NCBI GenBank assembly: GCA_033763935.1
Contig: JANRJO010000024.1
Coordinates: 4,228-68,227, forward strand
Source of the DNA: DALYJJ01 sp033763935
Lineage (GTDB): Bacteria > Acidobacteriota > Terriglobia > Bryobacterales > Bryobacteraceae
DNA: 64,000 bases
Direction: 5' to 3'
Shown here in pieces: positions 26,701 to 34,041 of this stretch. Under the pieces are notes generated by a model. It saw nothing but the letters and a program-made list of their open reading frames with translations, made no database searches and was not told the origin of the DNA. Numbering within the stretch: the stretch's first letter is position 1; every line of letters starts with the position of its first letter. The translations under genes were made by a program, and so were the position numbers.

Positions 26701-26885
26701 TGGCGCACCTGACGAGCGTTGTCGGAAGCGCCGACACGCAGCCAACACAGCAGAGCTATTTGGTGTACGAGGACCTTACGACGAAGATCAACGCGCACCT
26801 GAAAAACCTCGACGGCCTGCTTAATAAGGATCTGAGCGAATTCAACAAACTGGTGCGGGACAAGAATCTTCCGGCGGTGAAGTAG
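23763..26885 (+). CDS. Exported VPS10/sortilin-type BNR-repeat propeller protein
   Basis: The protein has 1040 residues from ATG 23763, whose signal peptide MTLRYTLLLSLATGALLAQ is obvious; the frame is open upstream to 23679 without a signal. Residues about 35-700 are BNR/Asp-box beta-propeller repeats: VFKTTDGGVNWTP, SLDAGKTWKRVG, STDGGKTWQRIL, KTVDGGDTWTEI, RSDDGGTNWTRV and NVSVNGGRTWTEQ. After the propeller comes a FlgD-like or sandwich domain (VEGLNRFVWNMRYPDA; PGKYTVKLTADG) and a helical C-terminal region rich in Lys/Gln/Asp (about 880-1040). Such proteins are common in acidobacteria and Bacteroidetes. They are often called glycosyl hydrolases, but no catalytic residues can be assigned. 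Confidence 0.88.
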   Translation: MTLRYTLLLSLATGALLAQETAKPLWSKLEWRSIGPYRGGRVTAVAGITSQPDVYYFGATGGGVFKTTDGGVNWTPVSDGHFGTGSVGAIGVSESDPNIVYVGMGESPIRGNVSHGDGVYKSLDAGKTWKRVGLEDTQHIGRVRVHPKNPDIVYVAALGHIFGPNEQRGIFRSTDGGKTWQRILHRNNDTGAIDLAMDPSNPRVLYAGFWQVKRTPYSLESGGPGSGIFKTVDGGDTWTEITRNNGLPKGTIGKMGLAVSPLNSERVYAIIEAEDGGVFRSDDGGTNWTRVNQNRNLRQRAWYYTRIYADPQRVNTIYVLNVGFWRSDDGGRTFTTVPTPHGDNHDLWIAGNNSNRMVQGNDGGANVSVNGGRTWTEQDQATAQFYRVTVDDDFPYNVYGAQQDNTTVRTASRTAGFGIGFSDWWPVGGCESGWIAPWPKDSNVVYAGCYSGYISRYDHRTRQNRNITVWPDNPMGYGAEGMKYRFQWNFPILFSPHDPNLLYTASNILFKTTNEGQSWEAISPDLTRNDKSKLGPSGGPITKDNTGVEYYATIFTVAESTLTKGLIWAGTDDGLVHITRDGGKKWENITPKDMPEWIQINSIEASPHDPATAYVAATMYKSDDFRPYLYKTSDYGRTWKKIVTGIKDDAFTRVVREDPYRRGLLYAGTELGMYVSFNDGERWESLQNNLPVVPITDLVIHKRDKDLVAATQGRSFWILDDLTVLHQMTDKVREANLHLFQPEEAYRFGGGSFRRAAMTVGENPPAGVVVHYWLKSKPKELSIEFLDAAGKLVRKFSTADKPEEGAGQQGGGDDEEGPRPGPAARLQPVEGLNRFVWNMRYPDASRFPGLIMWMGPTTGPLASPGKYTVKLTADGATGQQTFVIKKDPRLATTQEDFDKQLALLLQIRDKVTQTHDAVKRIRDVRKQLDDVAARYNDQAITEAAKALGKKLSGIEEQLYQTKNQSSQDPLNYPIQLNNKLAHLTSVVGSADTQPTQQSYLVYEDLTTKINAHLKNLDGLLNKDLSEFNKLVRDKNLPAVK

Positions 26886-26989
26886 TTCAGTAAGCGGCAA
26901 CACAGCGTCGGCTATAACGAAACATTCGTCCTCTGAACCGAGTCCACCTCGCAGCCATTAGGGCTGACACGAGCTGACTAGGAGGATCA

Positions 26990-27673
26990 ATGCTCAAGCT
27001 CGCTGGGCTTGTGTTCTGCGCTTTGGCCGCCGCGAATGCCGCGGTAATAGGCCAAATCGACACCTTTGAGGACGGCACCACACAGGGCTGGTTCGTTCCC
27101 GGACCCCATCCGCTTCCGCCTACCAACATCGGGAGCGGCGGGCCCGGGGGAAGTGCCGACAGCTTTCTGTTAGTGACCGCCTTTGCATTCCTGCCCGAAG
27201 CGGGGAGCCGCTTCTCGGCCCACAACGACTCCCAATGGGCGGGTAACTACCTTGCGGCCGGCATCGGCAGCATTATCATGGACGTCCGCAACTTCGGGCC
27301 CGACGACCTCTACTTACGCTTACTGTTAGAGGACTTCGAGGGACCCGGACCCCCTGTGAACCTGGCGCTTTCCGCCGACGCAATCTTCGTCCCGGCGCAA
27401 AGCGACTGGGTGAGGGTTGTAGTTCCCGTGACTGCGGGTGCGCTTTTGCCCGCCGGCCTCGGCACGGTGGCGGGAGCGTTGGCCAGCGTCGATACCTTGC
27501 GGTTGTTCCACAACCCGAACCCCGAGTTTCCCGGGCCGGGCGTAGGCCCGCCGAGAGTTACCGCTCTGGCGGGAATCGATAACATCGAGGCGGCGGCTAT
27601 CCCGGAGCCGGGCACTATGATTCTCGTGGGAGCCGGCCTGCTCCTGGCTTCCTCTTTCCGCCGCCGTAAATAG
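26990..27673 (+). CDS. PEP-CTERM sorting-domain protein
   Basis: The protein has 227 residues. AGGAGG four bases before ATG 26990 fixes the start. A signal peptide MLKLAGLVFCALAAANAAV is followed by a beta-rich domain (about 24-195). The C terminus is a textbook PEP-CTERM tag: IPEPGTMILVGAGLLLASSF with a basic RRRK end, that is, a PEP motif, a membrane helix and an Arg cluster. Proteins with this tag are processed by exosortase/EpsH systems and released to the surface or into the exopolysaccharide matrix. No exosortase is present in this window, so it must be elsewhere in the genome. The mature domain was not recognised. Confidence 0.88.
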   Translation: MLKLAGLVFCALAAANAAVIGQIDTFEDGTTQGWFVPGPHPLPPTNIGSGGPGGSADSFLLVTAFAFLPEAGSRFSAHNDSQWAGNYLAAGIGSIIMDVRNFGPDDLYLRLLLEDFEGPGPPVNLALSADAIFVPAQSDWVRVVVPVTAGALLPAGLGTVAGALASVDTLRLFHNPNPEFPGPGVGPPRVTALAGIDNIEAAAIPEPGTMILVGAGLLLASSFRRRK

Positions 27674-27699
27674 CGGACGGATGCGGCTGCCGGACAGGG

Positions 27700-28185
27700 C
27701 TAGAACGGAACGTCGTCGTCGTTGATGCCCTGGTCGAAGCCCTCGTCGGAGGGTGCGGCAGCCGCGGTTCTTGGCCGCTGTTGCTGCTGCGCGCTTCTCG
27801 GCATGGAAACGGGCTGGCCGAAGTCGTCCCCACCGCCGCCTTCCGCGCCGCCGCGTCCGCTCACCAGGATCACGTCTTCCGCGACCACTTCCGTCATGTA
27901 CTTCTTCTGGCCGTCGCGGTCCTCGTAACTGCGTGTCTGCAAACGTCCCTCAACGTAGACCTGCTTGCCCTTGGTCAGGTAGTTGGCGAGGTTCTCTGAC
28001 CGCCAGAGGACGACGTTGTGCCAGTCGGTCTCCTCTTTCCACTCCCCCGTCTGCTGGTCTTTGTACCGCCGTCCCGTGGCCACCGAGAACGTCGTGCGCG
28101 CCACTCCGCTTGGGGTGAACTTCGTTTCGGCGTCCCGGCCAAGATTGCCCAACAGGATCACCTTGTTAACACTACGCGATGCCAT
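27700..28185 (-). CDS. ssb: Single-stranded DNA-binding protein
   Basis: The protein has 161 residues from the ATG giving MASRSVNKVILLGNLGRD; six extra codons upstream are open but non-conserved. The OB fold covers residues 1-110 (TTFSVATGRRYKD, ETDWHNVVLWRSENLANYL, KGKQVYVEGRLQTRSYED). A Gly/Gln-rich linker leads to the canonical acidic tip DDDVPF, which recruits replication and repair partners. Length and layout are normal for bacterial SSB. It converges on the PEP-CTERM gene. Confidence 0.96.
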   Translation of the reverse strand: MASRSVNKVILLGNLGRDAETKFTPSGVARTTFSVATGRRYKDQQTGEWKEETDWHNVVLWRSENLANYLTKGKQVYVEGRLQTRSYEDRDGQKKYMTEVVAEDVILVSGRGGAEGGGGDDFGQPVSMPRSAQQQQRPRTAAAAPSDEGFDQGINDDDVPF

Positions 28186-28531
28186 GATTCCAAAGCCTAG
28201 CACAACGATCCGGCGACGGCGCCGGCGTCTACCCCCGCGAAATCTTTGCTTACTCCACGTACAAATTTCCAGCCTTCAGCCGATGTTTACCGCAGGTGAA
28301 CCCACTGGTACCATGGCCCGCCCAACGGTACGCCATTCTTCTTGCATCAGCCGCTCCGCTGGTACATCATGTGCTCTAAAGCAAACCCGAGAGACACGCC
28401 GGACGTTCGCGTGAAACCGGTTTACGCCCCCCGTAGCGGGCTTCCACCAGGCTGTGTGGACCGGCCAAATTTGGCGCTTGCGCCGGCTGCTGTTAGGAGT
28501 AGAATAAGGAACACTTCGGTTCGGTGAACGG
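28186..28531 (+). other. 346-bp gene-free stretch upstream of the exported-protein operon
   Basis: No gene is supported. Besides the palindrome at 28464-28475, a TTGCGC (28478-28483) and TAGAAT (28500-28505) with a 16-base spacer make a possible promoter for the five-gene operon starting at 28532. The left half, upstream of ssb, shows nothing recognisable. Confidence 0.3.
28464..28475. promoter_or_regulatory. Perfect 12-bp palindrome, possible operator
   Basis: GCCAAATTTGGC is self-complementary over all 12 bases and lies two bases upstream of the possible -35 box of the downstream operon, 56 bases before the first start codon. No cognate regulator is visible nearby. Confidence 0.35.
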
Positions 28532-29752
28532 ATGAGGCGGCCACCCGTACCTTACTTGTTATTTCTGTTCTCGATTGCGGCCCTCCAGGCGCAGTCGCTG
28601 CTACAAACGTCCGGCGGTGCGCCGCGCGTGTTCAATACCGATCTGGCGGTCCTGGAGGCGCAGGATCCCAGGTCGGACCTGCCCTGCGGGGTGGCTCCCA
28701 ATAAGGCGCTGCTCGGATTCGACCTCAAGTTTCACGCCGGCTATGAGGTCACCATTCCCATGCGGGAACTCGCCGGCGGAGAAAACCTCCTTACGATCCT
28801 CTTTCGGGTCACACCGGAAAACCGGAAGGAAGAGCCGATTTACTTTATCCACAAAGTGAAGGTGCCGGAGATCGAAGAGGAGGCGAAGGGGGAGGCATAT
28901 CTCCAAGGCGCCTTCGACCTCGGCGAGGGAAAGTACCATATCGATTGGCTGATGCGCGACCGCACCGAGCGCGTCTGTTCGTCCTACTGGGATGTCGAAG
29001 CGGTGCTGCCGGCCCGGGACAAGCCAGTGGAGGTCGCCGTGGCGCCGGGTTCGGTCCTGGCGAGCGAACGCGAGCACTTTAAGGAAGAGCCCCCGGTCGA
29101 GCGGCAGGCAGAAGCCCCGCTGAACGTGAAGGTCCTCGTGAACTTCGCACCTCAGTCGAGCGGCGCGGCAACCCTCCAGCCATTGGATACGTCTGCCTTA
29201 GTGTCGATCCTGCGAACGATTTCGCGGGAACCGAGGATCGGGAAGTTTACGATCGTCGCCTTCAACCTGCACGAACGACGCGTGGTGTTCCGTCAGGACA
29301 ACGCCGACAAGATCGACTTTCCTGCTATTGGAGATGCCTTGAAGTCCTTGCAACTGGCTACTGTCGATCTGAAGCGGCTGGCGGAGAAGAACGGTGAGAC
29401 CGACTTTCTGACTTCGCTGATCGTGCAGGAGGCGAAGCCGGACTCAACGCCCGATGCCCTCATCTTTGCGGGGCCCAAGGCGATGCTGAGCGAGAACGTC
29501 GCCCCGGACGCGCTCAAGGACCTGGGTGAACTCGACTACCCCGTCTTCTACATGAACTACAATCTGAATCCCCAAGCGGTGCCGTGGAAGGATACGATCA
29601 GCCACGCAGTCAAGTTCATGAAAGGATACGAGTACACCATCAGCCGTCCTCGGGACTTGTGGTTCGCGGTCACGGAGATGGTCGGCCGCATAGTAAAATC
29701 CAGGACGGGGCGCCGGGTCTCGGCGGCAGGCGCTTTCACGGTAGCGAGATGA
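28532..29752 (+). CDS. Exported protein, distant VWFA-like acidobacterial family
   Basis: The protein has 406 residues with a signal peptide (PYLLFLFSIAALQAQ). The middle (about 20-170) looks like a beta-sandwich; the second half, from about 205, resembles the acidobacterial VWFA-related secreted proteins (NVKVLVNFAPQSSG, then LVSILRTISREPRIGKFTIV, DALIFAGPKAM, YPVFYMNYN). The MIDAS metal motif DxSxS of true VWA domains is absent, so metal binding is doubtful. The stop overlaps the next start by ATGA. I do not recognise a precise family; the surface role is inferred only from the signal peptide. Confidence 0.7.
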   Translation: MRRPPVPYLLFLFSIAALQAQSLLQTSGGAPRVFNTDLAVLEAQDPRSDLPCGVAPNKALLGFDLKFHAGYEVTIPMRELAGGENLLTILFRVTPENRKEEPIYFIHKVKVPEIEEEAKGEAYLQGAFDLGEGKYHIDWLMRDRTERVCSSYWDVEAVLPARDKPVEVAVAPGSVLASEREHFKEEPPVERQAEAPLNVKVLVNFAPQSSGAATLQPLDTSALVSILRTISREPRIGKFTIVAFNLHERRVVFRQDNADKIDFPAIGDALKSLQLATVDLKRLAEKNGETDFLTSLIVQEAKPDSTPDALIFAGPKAMLSENVAPDALKDLGELDYPVFYMNYNLNPQAVPWKDTISHAVKFMKGYEYTISRPRDLWFAVTEMVGRIVKSRTGRRVSAAGAFTVAR

Positions 29753-30306
29753 AGATGTTCGCCTTTCGTTGTCTCTTCGCTTTGCTCGTCCTCGCGGCGC
29801 TGCCTGTTTATGGACAGCGGATCAAGCCTGAACCGCGCAACCTCGCACCGTTCGTCACCTCTCCCGTGCCGGTGATCGAGCGGATGCTGATGATCGCGGA
29901 CCTTAAGCCGGGCGAGACGTTGTTCGACCTGGGCTGTGGCGACGGGCGTATCCTGGTGGCCGCCGCCGACAAGTTCAAGGCCAAAGCAATCGGCGTAGAA
30001 TTGAACGAGCGCTACGCCAACATGGCGCGAGAAAATTTACGCAAAGCGAACCTGACCGACGCTAAAGTGTTGCAAGGAAACATGTTGGAGGCGGATATAA
30101 GCAGCGCCGATGTGGTCACGCTCTACCTTCTCACCATGTCGAACGACCTGCTTCGCCCCAAGCTTGAGCAGCAGTTGAAGCCCGGCGCCCGGGTGGTTTC
30201 TCTCGACTACCAGATCCGCGGGTGGAAGCCGAGCCGGGTGGAAAAGACCGAAGCCCACCACCGCCGCTACACGATGTATCTCTACGAGATCGGCAAGCAG
30301 CGCTAG
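29749..30306 (+). CDS. Class I SAM methyltransferase-fold protein with a signal peptide
   Basis: The protein has 185 residues, with its ATG overlapping the preceding stop. The N terminus MKMFAFRCLFALLVLAALPV followed by YGQR reads as a cleavable Sec signal. The rest is a complete small methyltransferase fold: motif I LFDLGCGDGRILVAAADKF, acidic strand IGVELNERYANMARENL, motif II KVLQGNMLEADISSADVVTL, then LLRPKLEQQLKPGARVVSLD. It resembles the family that includes the lysine methyltransferases acting on ATP-synthase subunit c and similar DOT1-like proteins. Export is odd because SAM is cytosolic, so the hydrophobic stretch may instead be a membrane anchor. Confidence 0.8.
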   Translation: MKMFAFRCLFALLVLAALPVYGQRIKPEPRNLAPFVTSPVPVIERMLMIADLKPGETLFDLGCGDGRILVAAADKFKAKAIGVELNERYANMARENLRKANLTDAKVLQGNMLEADISSADVVTLYLLTMSNDLLRPKLEQQLKPGARVVSLDYQIRGWKPSRVEKTEAHHRRYTMYLYEIGKQR

Positions 30307-30319
30307 ACTAAGCCTGTAG

Positions 30320-31279
30320 ATGCCCGATTTCGATGTCGTCGGCATTGGCTTAAACGCCACCGACACCCTGATCCTCGTTCCCGGCTTTCCGGCATACGCC
30401 GGCAAAGTTCGTTTCATTGAAGAGATGCTCAGCCCAGGCGGGCAGGTGGCCAGCGCCATGGTTGCCTGTGCCGTCATGGGCCTGCGCACCAAGTACATCG
30501 GCACGGTCGGCGACGACGATCGCGGCCGCATCCAGCTCGAAAGCCTGCAGGGCACGGGCATCGACATCCGCGACGTCTACGTCCGGCGGAATTGCCCGAA
30601 CCAGACGGCCTACATCCTGATCGACCAGTCGACGGGTGAGCGCACCGTTCTGTGGCAGCGCGAGGACTGCCTCCGCCTGATGCCGGAGGAGATTCGCCCG
30701 GAGATGATCGCCTGCGCTCGCCTGCTGCACATCGACGGGCATGATACAGCCGCCGTCGCGCGTGCCGCTTCCCTCGCCCGCCAGAACGGGATTCCGGTCA
30801 CGGTGGACGTCGACACCATCTACCACGGTTTCGACAAGGTGCTGCCTAATGTCGACTATCTGATTACGAGTTCCGAGTTCCCGGTGGCGTGGACGAACGA
30901 GCACGACCCGCTTCGCGCCCTCGAGATGATCCAGAACGAGTACGGCATGCGGGTAGCGGCGATGACGTTGGGGGCGCACGGGGCGCTGGCGCGGGTGGAC
31001 GGGAGCTTTGTGTACTCGCCTGCATTTGTGGTCAACTGCGTCGATACCACGGGTGCGGGCGACGTGTTTCACGGCGCGTTCTGCTACGCCGTGCTGCAGG
31101 GCCTCTCCATCCAGGAGTCGCTCGACCTTTCCAACGCCATGGCGGCGTTGAACTGCACGGCACTCGGCGCCCGCGGCGGCATCAAGCCGCTCGAGGAGGC
31201 CCGTGCCCTGATGCGCCGCGCGGAACGCCGCGTGCGGCAGGAATTCGAGACGTCGCGCCTTTTCACGGCCAGCTCATGA
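30320..31279 (+). CDS. PfkB/ribokinase-family sugar kinase
   Basis: The protein has 319 residues. The ribokinase fold is shown by the N-terminal DVVGIGLNATDTL, the sugar-binding di-Gly motif SPGGQVASAMVACAVMGL and PfkB signature 2 with the catalytic base, VDTTGAGDVFHGAFCYAVL. The predicted reaction is ATP-dependent phosphorylation of a sugar or nucleoside; the substrate cannot be read. It starts 13 bases after the methyltransferase and its stop overlaps the rhomboid gene (ATGA), so it lies inside the five-gene operon. Confidence 0.9.
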   Translation: MPDFDVVGIGLNATDTLILVPGFPAYAGKVRFIEEMLSPGGQVASAMVACAVMGLRTKYIGTVGDDDRGRIQLESLQGTGIDIRDVYVRRNCPNQTAYILIDQSTGERTVLWQREDCLRLMPEEIRPEMIACARLLHIDGHDTAAVARAASLARQNGIPVTVDVDTIYHGFDKVLPNVDYLITSSEFPVAWTNEHDPLRALEMIQNEYGMRVAAMTLGAHGALARVDGSFVYSPAFVVNCVDTTGAGDVFHGAFCYAVLQGLSIQESLDLSNAMAALNCTALGARGGIKPLEEARALMRRAERRVRQEFETSRLFTASS

Positions 31280-31950
31280 TTCCGCTTCGCGATTCGCAGC
31301 CCAGCAACCACACGCCGTTCATGACGATCCTGCTGATCGTCACCAACGTGTTCCTCTTTTTCTACGAGATCTCGCTCGACCAGTACTCACTCAACCACCT
31401 CATCGCTCACTACGGCATCGTCCCGCTGCGCTTCCAGCCCGCCGACCTGCTGACCTCGATGTTTCTCCATGGCGGCTGGATGCACATCATCGGCAACATG
31501 TGGTTCCTCTGGCTTTACGTGGACAACGTTGAGGACATTCTGGGCAGCTTTCAGTTTCTGATCTTCTACCTGCTGTGCGGCATCGGCGCCGGACTCGTTC
31601 ATTTCTTACTGAACGCAGACTCGCGCATCCCGACGATCGGCGCAAGCGGCGCCATTGCCGGCGTCATGGGCGCATACCTGATCAAGTTTCCGCATGCCCG
31701 CATCGTCACGCTGCTGCCGATCTTTATCTTTTTCACCCTGATCGAGATTCCCGCTTGGCTGATCCTGATCTACTGGTTCGTGCTGCAGATCTTCAGCGGG
31801 GCAAGTTCCATCGCTTATTCGAACGTCTCGGCGGAAGGCGGCGGCGTGGCGTGGTTCGCGCACGTCGGAGGCTTTGTCGCCGGCGTCATTCTGATTACCG
31901 TCATGCGCACCCGTGACCCGTTCCGCTACCGTGCTGATTTACGCTGGTAG
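31276..31950 (+). CDS. Rhomboid family intramembrane serine protease
   Basis: The protein has 224 residues from ATG 31276 (ATGA overlap with the kinase). The six-helix rhomboid core is evident: SMFLHGGWMHIIGNMWFLWL (loop 1 and helix 2), catalytic Ser124 in GASGAIAGVMGAYL and catalytic His196 in WFAHVGGFVAG. A helical pair (ITLLPIFIFF-type and IPAWLILIYWFVLQIF) lies between them. Rhomboids cleave membrane-spanning segments of other proteins in the inner membrane. The substrate is unknown; the neighbours do not point to one. Confidence 0.92.
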   Translation: MIPLRDSQPSNHTPFMTILLIVTNVFLFFYEISLDQYSLNHLIAHYGIVPLRFQPADLLTSMFLHGGWMHIIGNMWFLWLYVDNVEDILGSFQFLIFYLLCGIGAGLVHFLLNADSRIPTIGASGAIAGVMGAYLIKFPHARIVTLLPIFIFFTLIEIPAWLILIYWFVLQIFSGASSIAYSNVSAEGGGVAWFAHVGGFVAGVILITVMRTRDPFRYRADLRW

Positions 31951-31957
31951 CTGACCC

Positions 31958-32698
31958 ATGCATCCCACGGCTCTCGAAGCGGACCTTCCTACTCTCGACA
32001 TCCTGGCGATCGCCGCCCATCCCGACGACGTCGAACAGACCTGCGGCGGCACGCTGATTCGCATGGCCGAACTCGGCTATCGGACGGGCGTGCTCGATCT
32101 CACCGCAGGCGACATGGGCACTCGGGGAACGCCGGAGCGGCGCATTGAAGAGTCGAACGTCGCCGCCTGCCATTTGCGGCTCAAGTGGCGCGGCAACCTG
32201 CGGATGCCGGACGCGCGCCTCGAGAACACGATCACCGCCCGCATGACGCTCTCCGGCGAGATTCGCCGGCTGAAACCGCGCGTCGTCATTCTGCCGTATT
32301 GGGAAGCGCGCCACCCCGACCACTACCGGGCGGCGGAGATCGGCTACGAAGCCTGTTTCCTGGCGGGCATCTTCAAGCTTGACGAGACGCTCGACCCGCA
32401 CCGCCCCTTCAAGGTGGTCTACAGCTCGATTTACGCGCCGGTGCAGCCGACCTTCGTGGTGGATATCACCGCCCAGTTCGAAGCGCGGATGGCCGCGCTA
32501 CTTGCCTACGAGTCGCAGTACGGCGAGCAGGCGCAAGGCTCGGGCCTGTTTCCGACGCAAAACGAGATTCGCGAACGGCTGGCGGCGATTGCCCGCTACT
32601 ACGGGAACCAGATCGGCGTGAAGTACGGCGAGCCGTTCGTCGTCAAAGAGACGATGGCGGTCGACGACATCGTCACGCTCGGCTCGCGGACCTTCTAA
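31958..32698 (+). CDS. bshB1: PIG-L/LmbE deacetylase, BshB1-type (bacillithiol biosynthesis)
   Basis: The protein has 246 residues. The PIG-L metal-binding motif AHPDD is at about residue 25 (IAAHPDDVEQTCGGTLI), followed by LTAGDMGTRGTPERRIEES, and HPDHYRAAEI further on. These match BshB1, which removes the acetyl group from N-acetylglucosaminyl-malate on the way to bacillithiol. The family is broad, so a related glycan deacetylase cannot be excluded; the TRGTPE box and length favour BshB1. Other bsh genes are not in the window. Its TAA stop overlaps the stop of the convergent MFS gene. Confidence 0.82.
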   Translation: MHPTALEADLPTLDILAIAAHPDDVEQTCGGTLIRMAELGYRTGVLDLTAGDMGTRGTPERRIEESNVAACHLRLKWRGNLRMPDARLENTITARMTLSGEIRRLKPRVVILPYWEARHPDHYRAAEIGYEACFLAGIFKLDETLDPHRPFKVVYSSIYAPVQPTFVVDITAQFEARMAALLAYESQYGEQAQGSGLFPTQNEIRERLAAIARYYGNQIGVKYGEPFVVKETMAVDDIVTLGSRTF

Positions 32699-34002
32699 GC
32701 GGCCTGCTTTTCGTCGAGCGGCGTGACCGGGTCGATGAACATCCAGCAGATCATGCCGACAAAGTAGATGGCCGAGCTGATGTAGAAGGTGAGCGCCCAG
32801 TCCTTGTTGCTGTGCTCGAGGACATAGCCGACCAGCATCGGCGCCAGGCCTCCGGCGAAGTTCCCCATCATGTTCATGGAGCCGGAGAGAGTGCCGGCGT
32901 ACTTGCCGCCCACGTCCATGCAGGCGCCCCAGGCCGGGGGCATCACCAGGTCGTTCGAGAAACTGGCGAGCGCCATGGCGACGATCGCGAACAGCGGGTC
33001 TGCCAGGCGGACGGACACGATCAGCAGCAGCCCCGCCAGGAGGCATCCCGCCATCGCCATCAGACGTCGGGCTACCCGCGGGCTGCCCATCAGCCGTGTA
33101 ATCGGCCCCAGGATGAAGCCGCTGAAGAGGCAACCAATACCCCCAAAGAACAACGGCAGGCCGGCGAGCGCTGCCGTTCCCATGCCGAACTCCATGTTGC
33201 GGCCTTCGCGGAGGTATGTCGGCAGCCAGGTGATGTAGAAGTACCAGCCGTAAGAGATGCAGAAGTATTGCACCCAGAGCAGCCACACGGTGCCCGAACC
33301 GAGAAAGCGTCCCCAAGGAACGTCGCCATGGCCGGTGGCCGTCTCGGCTCCCTCCCGAAGCAGTTCCAACTCCGCCGCGTTGACGTCTTTGTGGTCACGA
33401 GGATTGTCGCGGAACCAGCGCCAGAAGAAGATGGCCCAGATGATCCCGATGGCGCCAAACAGTTCGAAGGCGCGCCGCCAATCGAGCAGCCGGAACACCA
33501 GCACCACCAGCAGCGGCGTAAACGCACCGCCCCAGCGCGCGCTCAGCCACATAATCCCCTGTGCGCGCACCCGCTCATCGCGCGGCAGCCAGATGGTGAA
33601 GGCCTTGGTGAGGTTCGGAAAGCAGCCGGCTTCGCCGGCGCCAAACATGAAACGTACCACCAGCAGCGAAATGTGATTCCAGACCCAACCGGTGGCAGCG
33701 GTGAAGAAGGACCACATCACCACGACGCGCATCAACACCTTGCGCGGCCCGATCCAATCTCCGAGCCAGCCACCGGGAATCTCAAACAGCGCATACGCCC
33801 AGGCGAAGGCCGAAAACGCCATGCCCATCTGGACCGGCGTCAACCCGAGGTCGGCACGGATCTGCGGGGCGGCCTGCGATATGCAGACGCGGTCAATGTA
33901 TGTGATGATCGCGAGGGTAACCGCGTAGAAGATCACCCAGTAGCGCGTCTTGGTTGGCCGCTCCGGAGCGACCCTCACGGAAGCGGGCGTGCGCGAGGCC
34001 AT
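32695..34002 (-). CDS. MFS transporter, anion:cation symporter (sugar-acid) type
   Basis: The protein has 435 residues with twelve hydrophobic segments. The start MASRTPASVRVAPERPTKTR is cytoplasmic; the first helix reads YWVIFYAVTLAIITYIDRVC, typical of ACS-family carriers (hexuronate, galactonate, tartrate). The signature GWLGDWIGPRKVLMRVVVMW lies between helices 2 and 3 and RFMFGAGEAGCFPNLTKAF in helix 4. The likely substrate is a sugar acid or similar organic anion taken up with protons. There is no obvious partner enzyme next to it; the enolase-superfamily gene at 43830 is 10 kb away. Confidence 0.88.
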   Translation of the reverse strand: MASRTPASVRVAPERPTKTRYWVIFYAVTLAIITYIDRVCISQAAPQIRADLGLTPVQMGMAFSAFAWAYALFEIPGGWLGDWIGPRKVLMRVVVMWSFFTAATGWVWNHISLLVVRFMFGAGEAGCFPNLTKAFTIWLPRDERVRAQGIMWLSARWGGAFTPLLVVLVFRLLDWRRAFELFGAIGIIWAIFFWRWFRDNPRDHKDVNAAELELLREGAETATGHGDVPWGRFLGSGTVWLLWVQYFCISYGWYFYITWLPTYLREGRNMEFGMGTAALAGLPLFFGGIGCLFSGFILGPITRLMGSPRVARRLMAMAGCLLAGLLLIVSVRLADPLFAIVAMALASFSNDLVMPPAWGACMDVGGKYAGTLSGSMNMMGNFAGGLAPMLVGYVLEHSNKDWALTFYISSAIYFVGMICWMFIDPVTPLDEKQAA

Positions 34003-34041
34003 TGAGGGGTATCAGATCATGCCCACGCGTCCGGGCGCAAG

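Noticed and set aside
30889..31275. Upstream extension of the rhomboid frame into the PfkB gene
   Set aside because: The rhomboid starts at the ATGA overlap at 31276; the extension is a frame-shifted shadow of the kinase.
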